Assembly: GCA_036277115.1 (NCBI GenBank)
Contig: DASUNM010000023.1
Coordinates: 1-64,000, forward strand
Direction: 5' to 3'
Length of the DNA stretch: 64,000 bases
Origin: Pyrinomonadaceae bacterium
GTDB lineage: Bacteria > Acidobacteriota > Blastocatellia > Pyrinomonadales > Pyrinomonadaceae
Part shown: positions 35,319 to 43,584 of the stretch, piece after piece
Numbering within the stretch: position 1 is the first letter of the stretch
Layout: every line of letters begins with the position of its first letter
The notes under the pieces: model-generated
What the model saw: the letters and a program-made list of their open reading frames with translations, nothing else
Told to the model about the DNA's origin: nothing
The model's database searches: none
Program-made: the position numbers and the translations under genes

Positions 35319-35931
35319 GGGCGCTTTTTCGTTCCTTGAGGATTGTGGTGGACTGATGGTTCCTGGTTTAGCTCACCGGTCGGTGCTGAAAGCACTAAGG
35401 GGCTTTCTCAGATTAACAAACGGTATCTGCTGTTCGCATCAAAAATTTGTGAGCTGCTGTCGGAAGACAGCGTCGAGGCAGCAGACTTAGTCGTCCGCAG
35501 CGCCTTCAAAGTTGCCCCAGGAACCTGCTGCCAGAGGTTTTGCGCGAAAAAGTCTTAGGTGTCGTAAGCGCGCGCTCATCACGGAACATATGGCCGACAA
35601 TACGCAACGAGCTGCGGAGCAGCGCCGGTAGTTAAGCCCAAGGCGAGGCTCTGCGAGCCTTGGGTAACCGGTGCACACAAATCGTTTGGAGCGGCGGAGC
35701 CGCGACCGATTTTGGAGTGCGCTGACTTGTCAGCGCTATCGGCACCCCACGCGGGCTGTCCGCGCGGCGACCCCGCAAGCAAGCGGTGACTAGTCGCCGG
35801 ACTCCGAAGATGTCGCCCGCTTCGCGGGCTCGGTTGATTTAAAAAAACAGGTTACCCAAGGCTCGCAAAGCCTCGCCTTGGGCTTAGCTATGACCGCTGC
35901 TTCGCAGCTCGACTGTGAATTCGCCGGAAAC
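35319..35931. other. 613-bp non-coding region dominated by repeats
   Basis: Contains the 302-bp fold-back element at 35609-35910 and, inside it, smaller palindromes (GCGCTGACTTGTCAGCGC at 35717-35734 and a CGCCCGCTTCGCGGGC hairpin near 35813). The 290 bases next to the anchored-protein gene (35319-35608) show no gene and presumably hold its promoter. Confidence 0.65.
35609..35910. mobile_element. Fold-back (MITE-like) element
   Basis: Arms 35633-35669 and 35850-35886 are inverted repeats matching at 36 of 37 bases; an outer 16-bp match (GAGCTGCGGAGCAGCG at 35609-35624 with its complement, one mismatch, at 35895-35910) extends the ends to about 60 bp. The 180-base core has no open frame. Size and structure suit a MITE or a large REP cluster; no target-site duplication was recognised. 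Confidence 0.75.
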
Positions 35932-38900
35932 TTAGAAAAGCAGGTCGATGAGGGGTGTCATAAGAAAGATAGCCAGCTGACTCGTCTTGGACTTCGCCGA
36001 TGCCGCGGGAACACTCGGCGGCAGAACGATCGTGATGTTTGGCGTGTTTGTGCTATTGACGCCACGGACGCGAATGCCGAGTTGGTAAGTGTTAGGCGGT
36101 AAATCGGGCAGGCGGAAAACTACGTAGGAACCACAGGTGACTGAATTCGGCCCAACCGCCTCCACCGAGTACGAATTGCCAGCCATTTCTACGGACAAGG
36201 TGTTGAGATCCGGTTCCGTCAACTGGCCGAATCCGAGATCGGTCGCAAAGAAGACAATTCGCGTGCGCTTCTCTGAGCTGAAGTTGTGGTTGTTTACCAA
36301 TGTGAACGGCCCGCGCACCAACGTCACAGAGTCCACTGCGGCCAGGTCGCTACCGTCCACGAAAAGCGCCGGTGCCACAGGGGCGGCCTGATGTTCGAAT
36401 GCACCTATATCCACGGTGCCGTTCGAGATGCGGTTAAAGCCGGTGCCGCGCTGATCGGTCAGCAACGGACTGTTGTTCTGATCGACCGCGAGGGCGTTGC
36501 TACCCGCGTTCAGCGCGCGACTGCAAGCCAGCAGCGCGTGGGTCAGTGTCGGCCCGCCGTTATTAGCGAGCGGGCCAAGCTGTGGATTCACGTTCGTCAC
36601 GTTGTGCGTTGTCGTGCCGGTAAACGTAGCGCCCGACGTGTTTCCAATTAAGTTGTAATCCTGCGAAACAAACGCACCCGAAAGATCGGGCCCGGCGCCG
36701 CCGGCTCCTAATGTGTTGGTAGCGACAATCGTATTTTTCAGCGTGACTGTCGTGGGGTTGAAAATCAGGATGCCGCCGCCATTGCCATTACTGGCAACAT
36801 TTCCCGCGACGGTGCTGTTCGTCAGCGTCAATGGTCCAAAGGTAACAATTCCACCACCGTTGGCAGCTGTGTTGCCACTAATCGTGCTGTTGATGATAGT
36901 GGTGGATACGCCGCTGGCGCCCGTTGTGTAAATGCCGCCGCCGACATGGCCGAACGTGGTGCCAGCAGAGTTGCCGCTAATAGTGCTGTTTACTACGAAG
37001 AACACGCCTGAGTAATTGACGACACCGCCGCCAATGCCGGCGTTGGCGGTGTTGCCGGCGACTGTACTATTACTGAGAGTGACAACACCGGAATCAATGA
37101 ATATGCCGCCGCCGCCCGCGCCGTTTATCGAGCTGTTGCCACTAACCGAACTGTGATTGATAGTCACCGACCCGCCAAAGACGTAGACGCCTCCCCCGCC
37201 ACGAGAACTCTCCGTCGTCGAGTTCCCTGTAACTATCATGTTGGTCAAAGTTAATGTCCCGGCACTGGCAATGCCCCCTCCACTTCCGCTGATGTTGCCG
37301 CCGGAAATACTTAGTCCGGAAACCGAAGCTACTGCCGGGCTGAGAACCTGAAGAATACGAGAGTTCGGCGTACCGGGGGCAGTGCTGCGTCTGATTGTCA
37401 GCAGAGATGCTCCTGGCCCAGTTAGAGTAATGTTATGAGCGATGAAGAGTTGGCCGTTAACTAAGCTAATTTGACCCGTAATACTAAAGGTAATGGAAAC
37501 AAGTCCGCAGTAACTGCGCGCGTTGGCTTCATCCAGCGCCGCGCGTAACGTGCACGCGCCGCCAGAGGTCGCGCATACGCCGTCGCCGATCGTCGCGTCG
37601 CCGGCATCGCCGGTATCGTTCACCACCAGTGTTGTCGCGCAAGGCGGTGGCGTTGGCAGTGGATCAGCCGGTGGACCGCCGGGAACAATTTTCGCCCACC
37701 AGGTCCCCCAACGGCTATTGCTGGTCGTGGTCAGGTTGTCGGCCGGATTTCGGGTGCTCGCATATTGCTGGATCGTCCAGAAGTCCACGTCGTTGTCCGG
37801 ATCAACCACCGTGTGACTGTAATCGCCCCACCGATTGCGCGTGCCACTAAAACTCTTGGAGTAGTAGTCTTCGCCTTCCTTGATCAGCGCGGGATCGCGC
37901 ATCGAACTCTCTCCGTTAAGCCGCATCGCGTACGCCGCGCGCGCGAAGTGCCGCCAGCTAAAGTTCGAAAAGCCCACCAATACATCACCGTTCGCATTCA
38001 CGGCAATCGACGGATACGCATAGAACTCTCCATTCGTTGGTGTGGCGTTCGGATCATCAATTCGTCCGCCCTCAACGAAGGCGCCGCTGGTGTCGAGGCG
38101 AGTCCATTGCGCCGCCGTGTGCGTCATAGGTCCACCGGCTGGTGCTGGAAGACCGATCGTTTGCGAGTAAAAAATGTTTCCGCTCCGAAAGACGACATTG
38201 GAGCGAAGATGTGAATCGCCAGAATCAATGGATCGCAGCGCAGGCGGACAGGTGAGGCCGATGGTTCCGACACAGGTCTGCGGAAGGATGTCACCGCTCG
38301 GTTGAATCCAGCCACCACCGGGGCGACTTCTGTTTACAGAGTCAAAGTTAAAAACGGGCGCGCCGGCGGTTCCGGTAATCCGATGTAACCGGTACGTTGC
38401 TCCCGCGCTGGAGAAGTGTGCGGGAACGTAAAGGGTTTCTTCAGTCGCGGAGAGCGTGGTTGCCGGATGCATGCAAACTCCCTCGCCTGGGTTGGCCGTA
38501 AAGATCATGCTCGTCGAGGTTCCACCGACCAACGCCGGATAGTCCAGAATCAACATCTTGCCGGCCACAAAACTTCCAGCACCGCTGGTGCGAAATTGAT
38601 TCCATCCGACCGCTATCCAATTTTTATTAAAGCCGAGCATCGGAAAGTCAGCGTATTCGCCGTTCGCGTCGCAGCCCTCCGCGCCGGCGGCACACCCGAC
38701 CACAAAACGATAAAGCGTAAATGTTCCCTGAGGATCTGACGTTGCAGAAATGCCCACCAGCACTGACGCGCTCGCTGTCCGGCTGTTGGAAATAGCCGCG
38801 ACGATCCAACGGCCACCACTTTTGTAAGGGTCGTATTGAATCCGTGGATCGAAAACGCCCGCCACCGGTGAGGGTTGGGGGGAAGGCCCGGGTGTGGCTG

Positions 38901-39489
38901 AATTTAGCGGCGCCCAGAATGCATCGATCGACATCGTCGAAAGCGCCGCACCGTCAGCCTTGTTTTGAATCCGGTAGTTCGTATTGAGAGTCGAAAAGAT
39001 CCTCGTCGGCCCCACCGCGCCGGTTGTGTCGGGAGGAATTGCGCGCGTGGCGGTGCCTGCCTTCGGCTCGTCCAGTTGGGCCACGAAACTGGCCGCGGGT
39101 GCCGGCGAACCAATCAAGTCGCCACCCGATTCAAGCCGGGGAACGTCTAAGGGCGGTTTCGCCAACTCGGCACTGCTGAAAGGTACATCCGGTTCGGGAA
39201 TCGTCATGGGCGGATGGATTTCCAGCGACTCGGCTTCTGATTGGCGCGCGCTGGGGCGTCTCTTTTCCGCGCGTGCCAGCTCTTCAAAGTTGACTGTCAC
39301 GACCGCGGCCGGCCGAATGGGCCGCATCGGCGTCTGAACGTTCGGCTTATCTTGAAAAATCTGCGGTTGCTGACGCGCTTCACGACTTGCCGAGACGTCC
39401 AGCGCGGACGCCAGAAGTCCGAGACTCGCGATGGCCAGGATCAACGCGCCGAAGGCTTTTGCGAACGGGTGTTTGGGCGATTGATTCAC
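35932..39489 (-). CDS. Large exported beta-helix protein (CSLREX / choice-of-anchor type)
   Basis: 1185 residues, starting at a GTG with AGGA upstream. Signal peptide about 1-35. The N-terminal ~600 residues resemble a beta-propeller-like module (GRWIVAAISNSRTASASVLV). A CSLREX-type motif (ACTLRAALDEANAR) precedes a right-handed beta-helix of repeated SGN...GGGI...LTNSTVAGN units (about 700-960). Then a choice-of-anchor-like segment (LGPLANNGGPTLTHALL, GTVDIGAFEHQ) and the C-terminal domain shared with the proteins at 26722 and 30146 (VDSVTLVRGPFTL, TRIVFFATDLGF). Likely surface or secreted adhesin. Confidence 0.85.
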   Translation of the reverse strand: MNQSPKHPFAKAFGALILAIASLGLLASALDVSASREARQQPQIFQDKPNVQTPMRPIRPAAVVTVNFEELARAEKRRPSARQSEAESLEIHPPMTIPEPDVPFSSAELAKPPLDVPRLESGGDLIGSPAPAASFVAQLDEPKAGTATRAIPPDTTGAVGPTRIFSTLNTNYRIQNKADGAALSTMSIDAFWAPLNSATPGPSPQPSPVAGVFDPRIQYDPYKSGGRWIVAAISNSRTASASVLVGISATSDPQGTFTLYRFVVGCAAGAEGCDANGEYADFPMLGFNKNWIAVGWNQFRTSGAGSFVAGKMLILDYPALVGGTSTSMIFTANPGEGVCMHPATTLSATEETLYVPAHFSSAGATYRLHRITGTAGAPVFNFDSVNRSRPGGGWIQPSGDILPQTCVGTIGLTCPPALRSIDSGDSHLRSNVVFRSGNIFYSQTIGLPAPAGGPMTHTAAQWTRLDTSGAFVEGGRIDDPNATPTNGEFYAYPSIAVNANGDVLVGFSNFSWRHFARAAYAMRLNGESSMRDPALIKEGEDYYSKSFSGTRNRWGDYSHTVVDPDNDVDFWTIQQYASTRNPADNLTTTSNSRWGTWWAKIVPGGPPADPLPTPPPCATTLVVNDTGDAGDATIGDGVCATSGGACTLRAALDEANARSYCGLVSITFSITGQISLVNGQLFIAHNITLTGPGASLLTIRRSTAPGTPNSRILQVLSPAVASVSGLSISGGNISGSGGGIASAGTLTLTNMIVTGNSTTESSRGGGGVYVFGGSVTINHSSVSGNSSINGAGGGGIFIDSGVVTLSNSTVAGNTANAGIGGGVVNYSGVFFVVNSTISGNSAGTTFGHVGGGIYTTGASGVSTTIINSTISGNTAANGGGIVTFGPLTLTNSTVAGNVASNGNGGGILIFNPTTVTLKNTIVATNTLGAGGAGPDLSGAFVSQDYNLIGNTSGATFTGTTTHNVTNVNPQLGPLANNGGPTLTHALLACSRALNAGSNALAVDQNNSPLLTDQRGTGFNRISNGTVDIGAFEHQAAPVAPALFVDGSDLAAVDSVTLVRGPFTLVNNHNFSSEKRTRIVFFATDLGFGQLTEPDLNTLSVEMAGNSYSVEAVGPNSVTCGSYVVFRLPDLPPNTYQLGIRVRGVNSTNTPNITIVLPPSVPAASAKSKTSQLAIFLMTPLIDLLF

Positions 39490-39649
39490 TGCTAATCCTG
39501 GATACCCTGAAGAGGCGAAATTTTAATAACACAGAAGCTTTAAGTGCGCTACTTTCGGGCAGAACCCCACCAGGAACAAGATAATAGTCTCGTGGCGCCG
39601 GGGTTTGGAGAAAAATAGGGCTAATTTTGTGGCGGGATACGCTATTGTC

Positions 39650-39678
39650 TTGACGATAATTGTTACGAAGCATTAAAC
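39650..39678 (+). promoter_or_regulatory. Candidate promoter of the DUF4214 gene
   Basis: TTGACG at 39650-39655, a 17-base spacer and a weak -10 (TTAAAC) at 39673-39678, about 100 bases ahead of the ATG. Confidence 0.35.
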
Positions 39679-39774
39679 TTTACGCCTTGCCCAAGCGTCT
39701 AAGCGATTGACATGGGCGTCTGCGTTTTTCGAGGCCCTAATTCCTCAAAAGATATTTATAGCCAGGAGTAGAAG

Positions 39775-40749
39775 ATGAAATTAGTCATTGCTTTATTAAT
39801 CACAGTCTTAGCAACTCTGACAGTTGCGGCGCAGCCGACGCTGCGAATCGAGACTGAGATTCCGGGCCTGCCTTCCCAACTGTTCTACGGCAACGTCAAA
39901 GTAAAGCCGGTGCGGTTGCGACCGGGTACAAACACGCCGATTACCATCGTCGATAACGACTTTTTCGTCCAACAACAATACCTGGACTTTCTGCTTCGCT
40001 TCCCGGATCAGAGCGGCTTCAATTTTTGGCACAATGAGATCACCAGCTGCGGCGCAAACCCGGGGTGCATTGACGCCAGACGTACCAACACGTCTGGAGC
40101 CTTTTTCCTGTCCATAGAATTTACCGAGACCGGAACCCTGGCCGTGCGCACGATGAAAGCGGCGTTTGGCGACGCGACCGGAAACTCGACATTGGGTGGA
40201 GCTCATACACTTCAGGTCCCAATTATTACGCGCAGCCAGTTCTTACCTGATCAGCTCCAATTGAGTAACGGAGTAATCGTCGGGCCGAATACGGGATGGG
40301 AAGCCACACTCGAAGCTAATAAGGTTACTTATTTTAATGGTTTTGTGACGCGCTCTGCCTTTACTTCGGCTTACCCAACCAGTCTGACTCCAGCGCAATA
40401 CGTTGATGGCCTGTTCACCAAGACCGGCATTACGCCATCGACCGGCGAGCGTGATGCGGCCATAGCTGAGTTCGGCGGGGCGGGAACTACGACGGATAAT
40501 GCAGCACGTGCGCGAGCGCTGCGGAAGGTTGCGGAAAACCCGACGTTTGCTGCCGCCGAGAAAAATAGGGTGTTCGTGCTGATGCAGTATTTCGGCTATC
40601 TGCGCCGCGATCCAAACGGAGGCCAGGACACAGACCATACTGGTTACGAGTTCTGGCTACAGAAGCTGAACAGCTTTAACGGTAACTTTCACCAGGCAGA
40701 GATGGTGAGATCGTTCCTCGTTTCCACGGAATACATCGACCGCTTCTAA
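39775..40749 (+). CDS. Secreted DUF4214 protein
   Basis: 324 residues with an AGGAG ribosome site. Signal peptide 1-20 (ending TVAAQP). After a 40-residue spacer the whole protein is DUF4214-like: FFVQQQYLDFLLRFPDQSGF, SGAFFLSIEFTETGTLAVRT, ENPTFAAAEKNRVFVLMQYF, YLRRDPNGGQ, AEMVRSFLVSTEYIDRF. It aligns end to end with the C-terminal 250 residues of the protease-like protein at 32615. DUF4214 occurs in secreted and surface proteins; its function is unknown. Confidence 0.87.
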   Translation: MKLVIALLITVLATLTVAAQPTLRIETEIPGLPSQLFYGNVKVKPVRLRPGTNTPITIVDNDFFVQQQYLDFLLRFPDQSGFNFWHNEITSCGANPGCIDARRTNTSGAFFLSIEFTETGTLAVRTMKAAFGDATGNSTLGGAHTLQVPIITRSQFLPDQLQLSNGVIVGPNTGWEATLEANKVTYFNGFVTRSAFTSAYPTSLTPAQYVDGLFTKTGITPSTGERDAAIAEFGGAGTTTDNAARARALRKVAENPTFAAAEKNRVFVLMQYFGYLRRDPNGGQDTDHTGYEFWLQKLNSFNGNFHQAEMVRSFLVSTEYIDRF

Positions 40750-40777
40750 ACGTTCGGGCGAGCGCGATGGTTTTGCG

Positions 40778-40810
40778 AAAGGCTGGACTACAAAGTCCAG
40801 CCTTTCTTAT
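40778..40810. terminator. Intrinsic terminator
   Basis: Perfect 12-bp stem AAAGGCTGGACT / AGTCCAGCCTTT with a 4-base loop, followed by CTTATTT. It ends the DUF4214 gene and overlaps the end of the convergent GT2 gene. Confidence 0.88.
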
Positions 40811-41508
40811 TTGCGTAAGCGCATGCGCAAGACGCCCCAGAGAGCTTCGGTGATGATTCCAACATTGAACTTTGAACGGCCCAGCCTCCGTTCGACAAAG
40901 ACGATCGGGACCTCACTAATTTTAAATCCCTTACGGAACGCCTGATACGACATTTCGGCAAGGAATACATAGCCATTCGACCAGAGCTTGTCTAAATCAA
41001 TCGCCGCGAGTACGTCACGGCGCCACATCTTAAAGCCACTGGTGCCGTCTGTCACCGGCATGGAAGTCACCATGCGAATGTATGCGGTTGCCGCTTTACT
41101 CAGAATTAGCCGTTTGAGATCCCAGTTAACGACGCTGATCCCATTCAGATAGCGAGAGCCGACCACCAGATCACTGTCGGCGATCTTTTCGAAGAACTGC
41201 GGAAGAAACTTCGGATCGTGAGAGAAATCAGCATCCATGTGCATGATGAGATCGTAATCGCGGGCGAGCGCAAACCTAAACGCTTCGACGTAGGCCGGCC
41301 CCAGACCTTCCTTGCGCGGGCGATGAATCACGAAAATCCGTTCGGGCTGGGCCGTGCTTAACTGATCCGCAAGCTGGCCGGTGCCGTCCGGCGAATTGTC
41401 GTCTACGATCAGCACGTGCGCTTCGGGAGCGAACTGCTGGATACTCTCGACTATTGCCGAGACATTCTCACGCTCGTTGTATGTGGGCACGACGACGAGG
41501 GAACGCAT
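40807..41508 (-). CDS. Polyprenyl-phosphate sugar (dolichol-P-mannose-type) synthase
   Basis: 233 residues, GT2 fold. VVPTYNERENVSAIVESI, VDDNSPDGTGQLADQL, the metal-binding HMDADFSHDP and VVGSRYLNG, then TSGFKMWRRDVL. No C-terminal membrane helices, like the soluble DPM1 class. It would charge a polyprenyl phosphate with a hexose in the cytoplasm, providing the donor for the GT-C enzymes encoded just upstream. Confidence 0.93.
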   Translation of the reverse strand: MRSLVVVPTYNERENVSAIVESIQQFAPEAHVLIVDDNSPDGTGQLADQLSTAQPERIFVIHRPRKEGLGPAYVEAFRFALARDYDLIMHMDADFSHDPKFLPQFFEKIADSDLVVGSRYLNGISVVNWDLKRLILSKAATAYIRMVTSMPVTDGTSGFKMWRRDVLAAIDLDKLWSNGYVFLAEMSYQAFRKGFKISEVPIVFVERRLGRSKFNVGIITEALWGVLRMRLRK

Positions 41509-41657
41509 CTCAGGTCTTGCTCTCCTGCGTCGTGAGAAAGAAGCGCTTCATGGCGAGGGGAGCATCATCGCACACGGAACACGTAAAATGGAATTTTGCT
41601 AATCGCGCCATAAAGAACTTGCGGACAAAGAGTGCGACCGCGGAAAGCCCGTAAAGT

Positions 41658-43571
41658 TTACTTGACGAGCACCGTGCCTCTCCAAAAATTAGAGCCGCGC
41701 AAACCGAACCACGTTACGCCTTCCTGGAGCATATCGATTTCCAGGATGTACTCGCCCGGACGATGCGGCGCGTTGATTACCAGCGGAATCGTTATCACCT
41801 GCCCCGGGGCAAGATCTCGCGCCAGCGGACCGCGCCCGTCATCGTTGCGCACAAGATTTCCGTTTGCCTCAAGCCAGTGATTACCGGCATAGAGCTGAAA
41901 CGGCGACCCGCTTCGCTCACGCGCCGGCCAAACGGCGTCGCTGGCATTCTTTACCGTCACTTCGATGGTCGCCTGCTCGCCGGGCCGCAGCCTCGTGACT
42001 GGATTTGCGACCTGAACCTCTGCCCTGAAGGCGTTCTCCGGCAGGCGCGCCAGTTCTCGTGGGACGCCTCGGGCGATGTAGGCGGAATAAGGTTCACTCT
42101 GCGCCAGCATGTTGCAGCGCGGACAGCTGCTCTCAGTGGTTATTACCACCGCCCCTTCGGGCGCCGACTTGTCAAAGCCGAGCGACACAAACTTTTCGTG
42201 CGGAATGTTTTGCAACAACGCATACCAGTAGGCCTGGATGTAACCCGGACGCGCGGGATCGTCGGCCAGGTAAATCGGAGCGGCGCGAGAGTGCGCCAGC
42301 GCCATGGGCAAAATCTTCGCCGGGTAATCCGCGTCGAAAGTGTGCAGCCGCTGAGACGAGCGGCCGTCGGCATAGTACTGCCATTGGAAAAACAGACCTT
42401 GTCCAAGTCCAATGACTGCGACGACGATCAGTAACGCGCGGCGAGTGCGTGACGGCTGTTCCAGCAGCCAGACAAACGCGGGAATTGCCAGCACGACCAG
42501 AAATACAGGCAGCGCCGCGAGCCTAAGCATGTGAAAGTGTTCCCGCGTCAATGATGCAGGCACGACTGACACAAGCAAACCGTATAGGATGAAGAGCCAC
42601 CAGCGGCTGATCTGCTTGCGATAGCCAAGCAACACCACGGCACCGACCACCAACAGAATTGTGATCGTCAGCATCGCCGGCGCACCGTCCAGGTGAACGA
42701 GTTCGTTATCCTTCGACTGCTCGGCGATGAACAAACGCCACGGATTGAGATTGGCGACATAATGCCGCACAAACTCCCCAACGATTTCACTTGCCGTGCT
42801 CTCCGAGCTGAGAAAAGTGAGGTAGTTAAAGCGGCCGGTCAGTACGTGCGGGTGCCTCCACCACACGACAATCATCGGCACCAGCGTGACCGCGTAGGCG
42901 GCGAGTGTTATCAACAACCCTCGTAATCTGCCCCGCACACTGAAAACAAAAAGGCCCAGCGCTAAAAGCGGTCCCACGAGTCTGCCAATCGAGTACGTAT
43001 AAGTCAGCAGCGCCAGCGTCAGCGACAGGCAAACTATTTCGGCAATGCGCCACGCCGGCTTTTCTGACGCGCGCCGAACGGCAAGCAGAAACAGCGCCAC
43101 CGCCAGTGGATACAATGCGACCTCCAGCACCAGTCGACTTAATTCGAACAACCACGGAGTCAACAAAGCGAGGACGCCGACCATTAACCCGGCGCTGCGG
43201 CGGCGGCTAACTTGCGCGCCTAACACACCCAAAGCTACTGCCGTGGTGATCCCCATCACGCCGCTCAATGCACGTGCGGCGAATATGCCTGGACCGGTTA
43301 TCTTGAACAGCGCCGCCAACAGATAGATGTAAATCGGGTTCTTGTACTCGCCGAAAGCGCGAAAGAACAGCGGCCAGGCGTTACCAAACTCATCGCGACC
43401 GGTTTGGGCGATCGTGTGAGCGTTATACGCGACTGAAGACTCGTCGATGAAAAATCCAGGAGGGTTCCGCGCGAGGTCGAAGACGTAAAGAAAGCCACCG
43501 GCCGCAATCGCGAACAGGACTGCAATCGCAAACTGGTGGCGAATTAGAAACTCGCGATTGAGCTTCGGCAT
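41658..43571 (-). CDS. GT-C glycosyltransferase with C-terminal Ig-like domain
   Basis: 637 residues. About a dozen membrane helices, with the periplasmic GT-C signature FFIDESSVAYNAHTIAQTG and FGEYKNPIYIYLL. The family (ArnT/PMT-like) uses lipid-phosphate sugars. The last ~110 residues form an Ig-like beta-sandwich (TVKNASDAVWPA, LYAGNHWLEANGNLVRNDDG, HRPGEYILEIDMLQEGVTWF) that recurs in four neighbouring proteins. The gene starts 13 bases after the neighbouring GT-C gene's stop. Confidence 0.88.
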   Translation of the reverse strand: MPKLNREFLIRHQFAIAVLFAIAAGGFLYVFDLARNPPGFFIDESSVAYNAHTIAQTGRDEFGNAWPLFFRAFGEYKNPIYIYLLAALFKITGPGIFAARALSGVMGITTAVALGVLGAQVSRRRSAGLMVGVLALLTPWLFELSRLVLEVALYPLAVALFLLAVRRASEKPAWRIAEIVCLSLTLALLTYTYSIGRLVGPLLALGLFVFSVRGRLRGLLITLAAYAVTLVPMIVVWWRHPHVLTGRFNYLTFLSSESTASEIVGEFVRHYVANLNPWRLFIAEQSKDNELVHLDGAPAMLTITILLVVGAVVLLGYRKQISRWWLFILYGLLVSVVPASLTREHFHMLRLAALPVFLVVLAIPAFVWLLEQPSRTRRALLIVVAVIGLGQGLFFQWQYYADGRSSQRLHTFDADYPAKILPMALAHSRAAPIYLADDPARPGYIQAYWYALLQNIPHEKFVSLGFDKSAPEGAVVITTESSCPRCNMLAQSEPYSAYIARGVPRELARLPENAFRAEVQVANPVTRLRPGEQATIEVTVKNASDAVWPARERSGSPFQLYAGNHWLEANGNLVRNDDGRGPLARDLAPGQVITIPLVINAPHRPGEYILEIDMLQEGVTWFGLRGSNFWRGTVLVK

Positions 43572-43584
43572 CTTTTGAGAAGGC

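Noticed and set aside
36700..37300. CRISPR-like periodicity in the beta-helix gene
   Set aside because: The recurring short motifs are in frame and encode SGN/GGGI beta-helix rungs of varying spacing; they are protein repeats, not direct DNA repeats with spacers.
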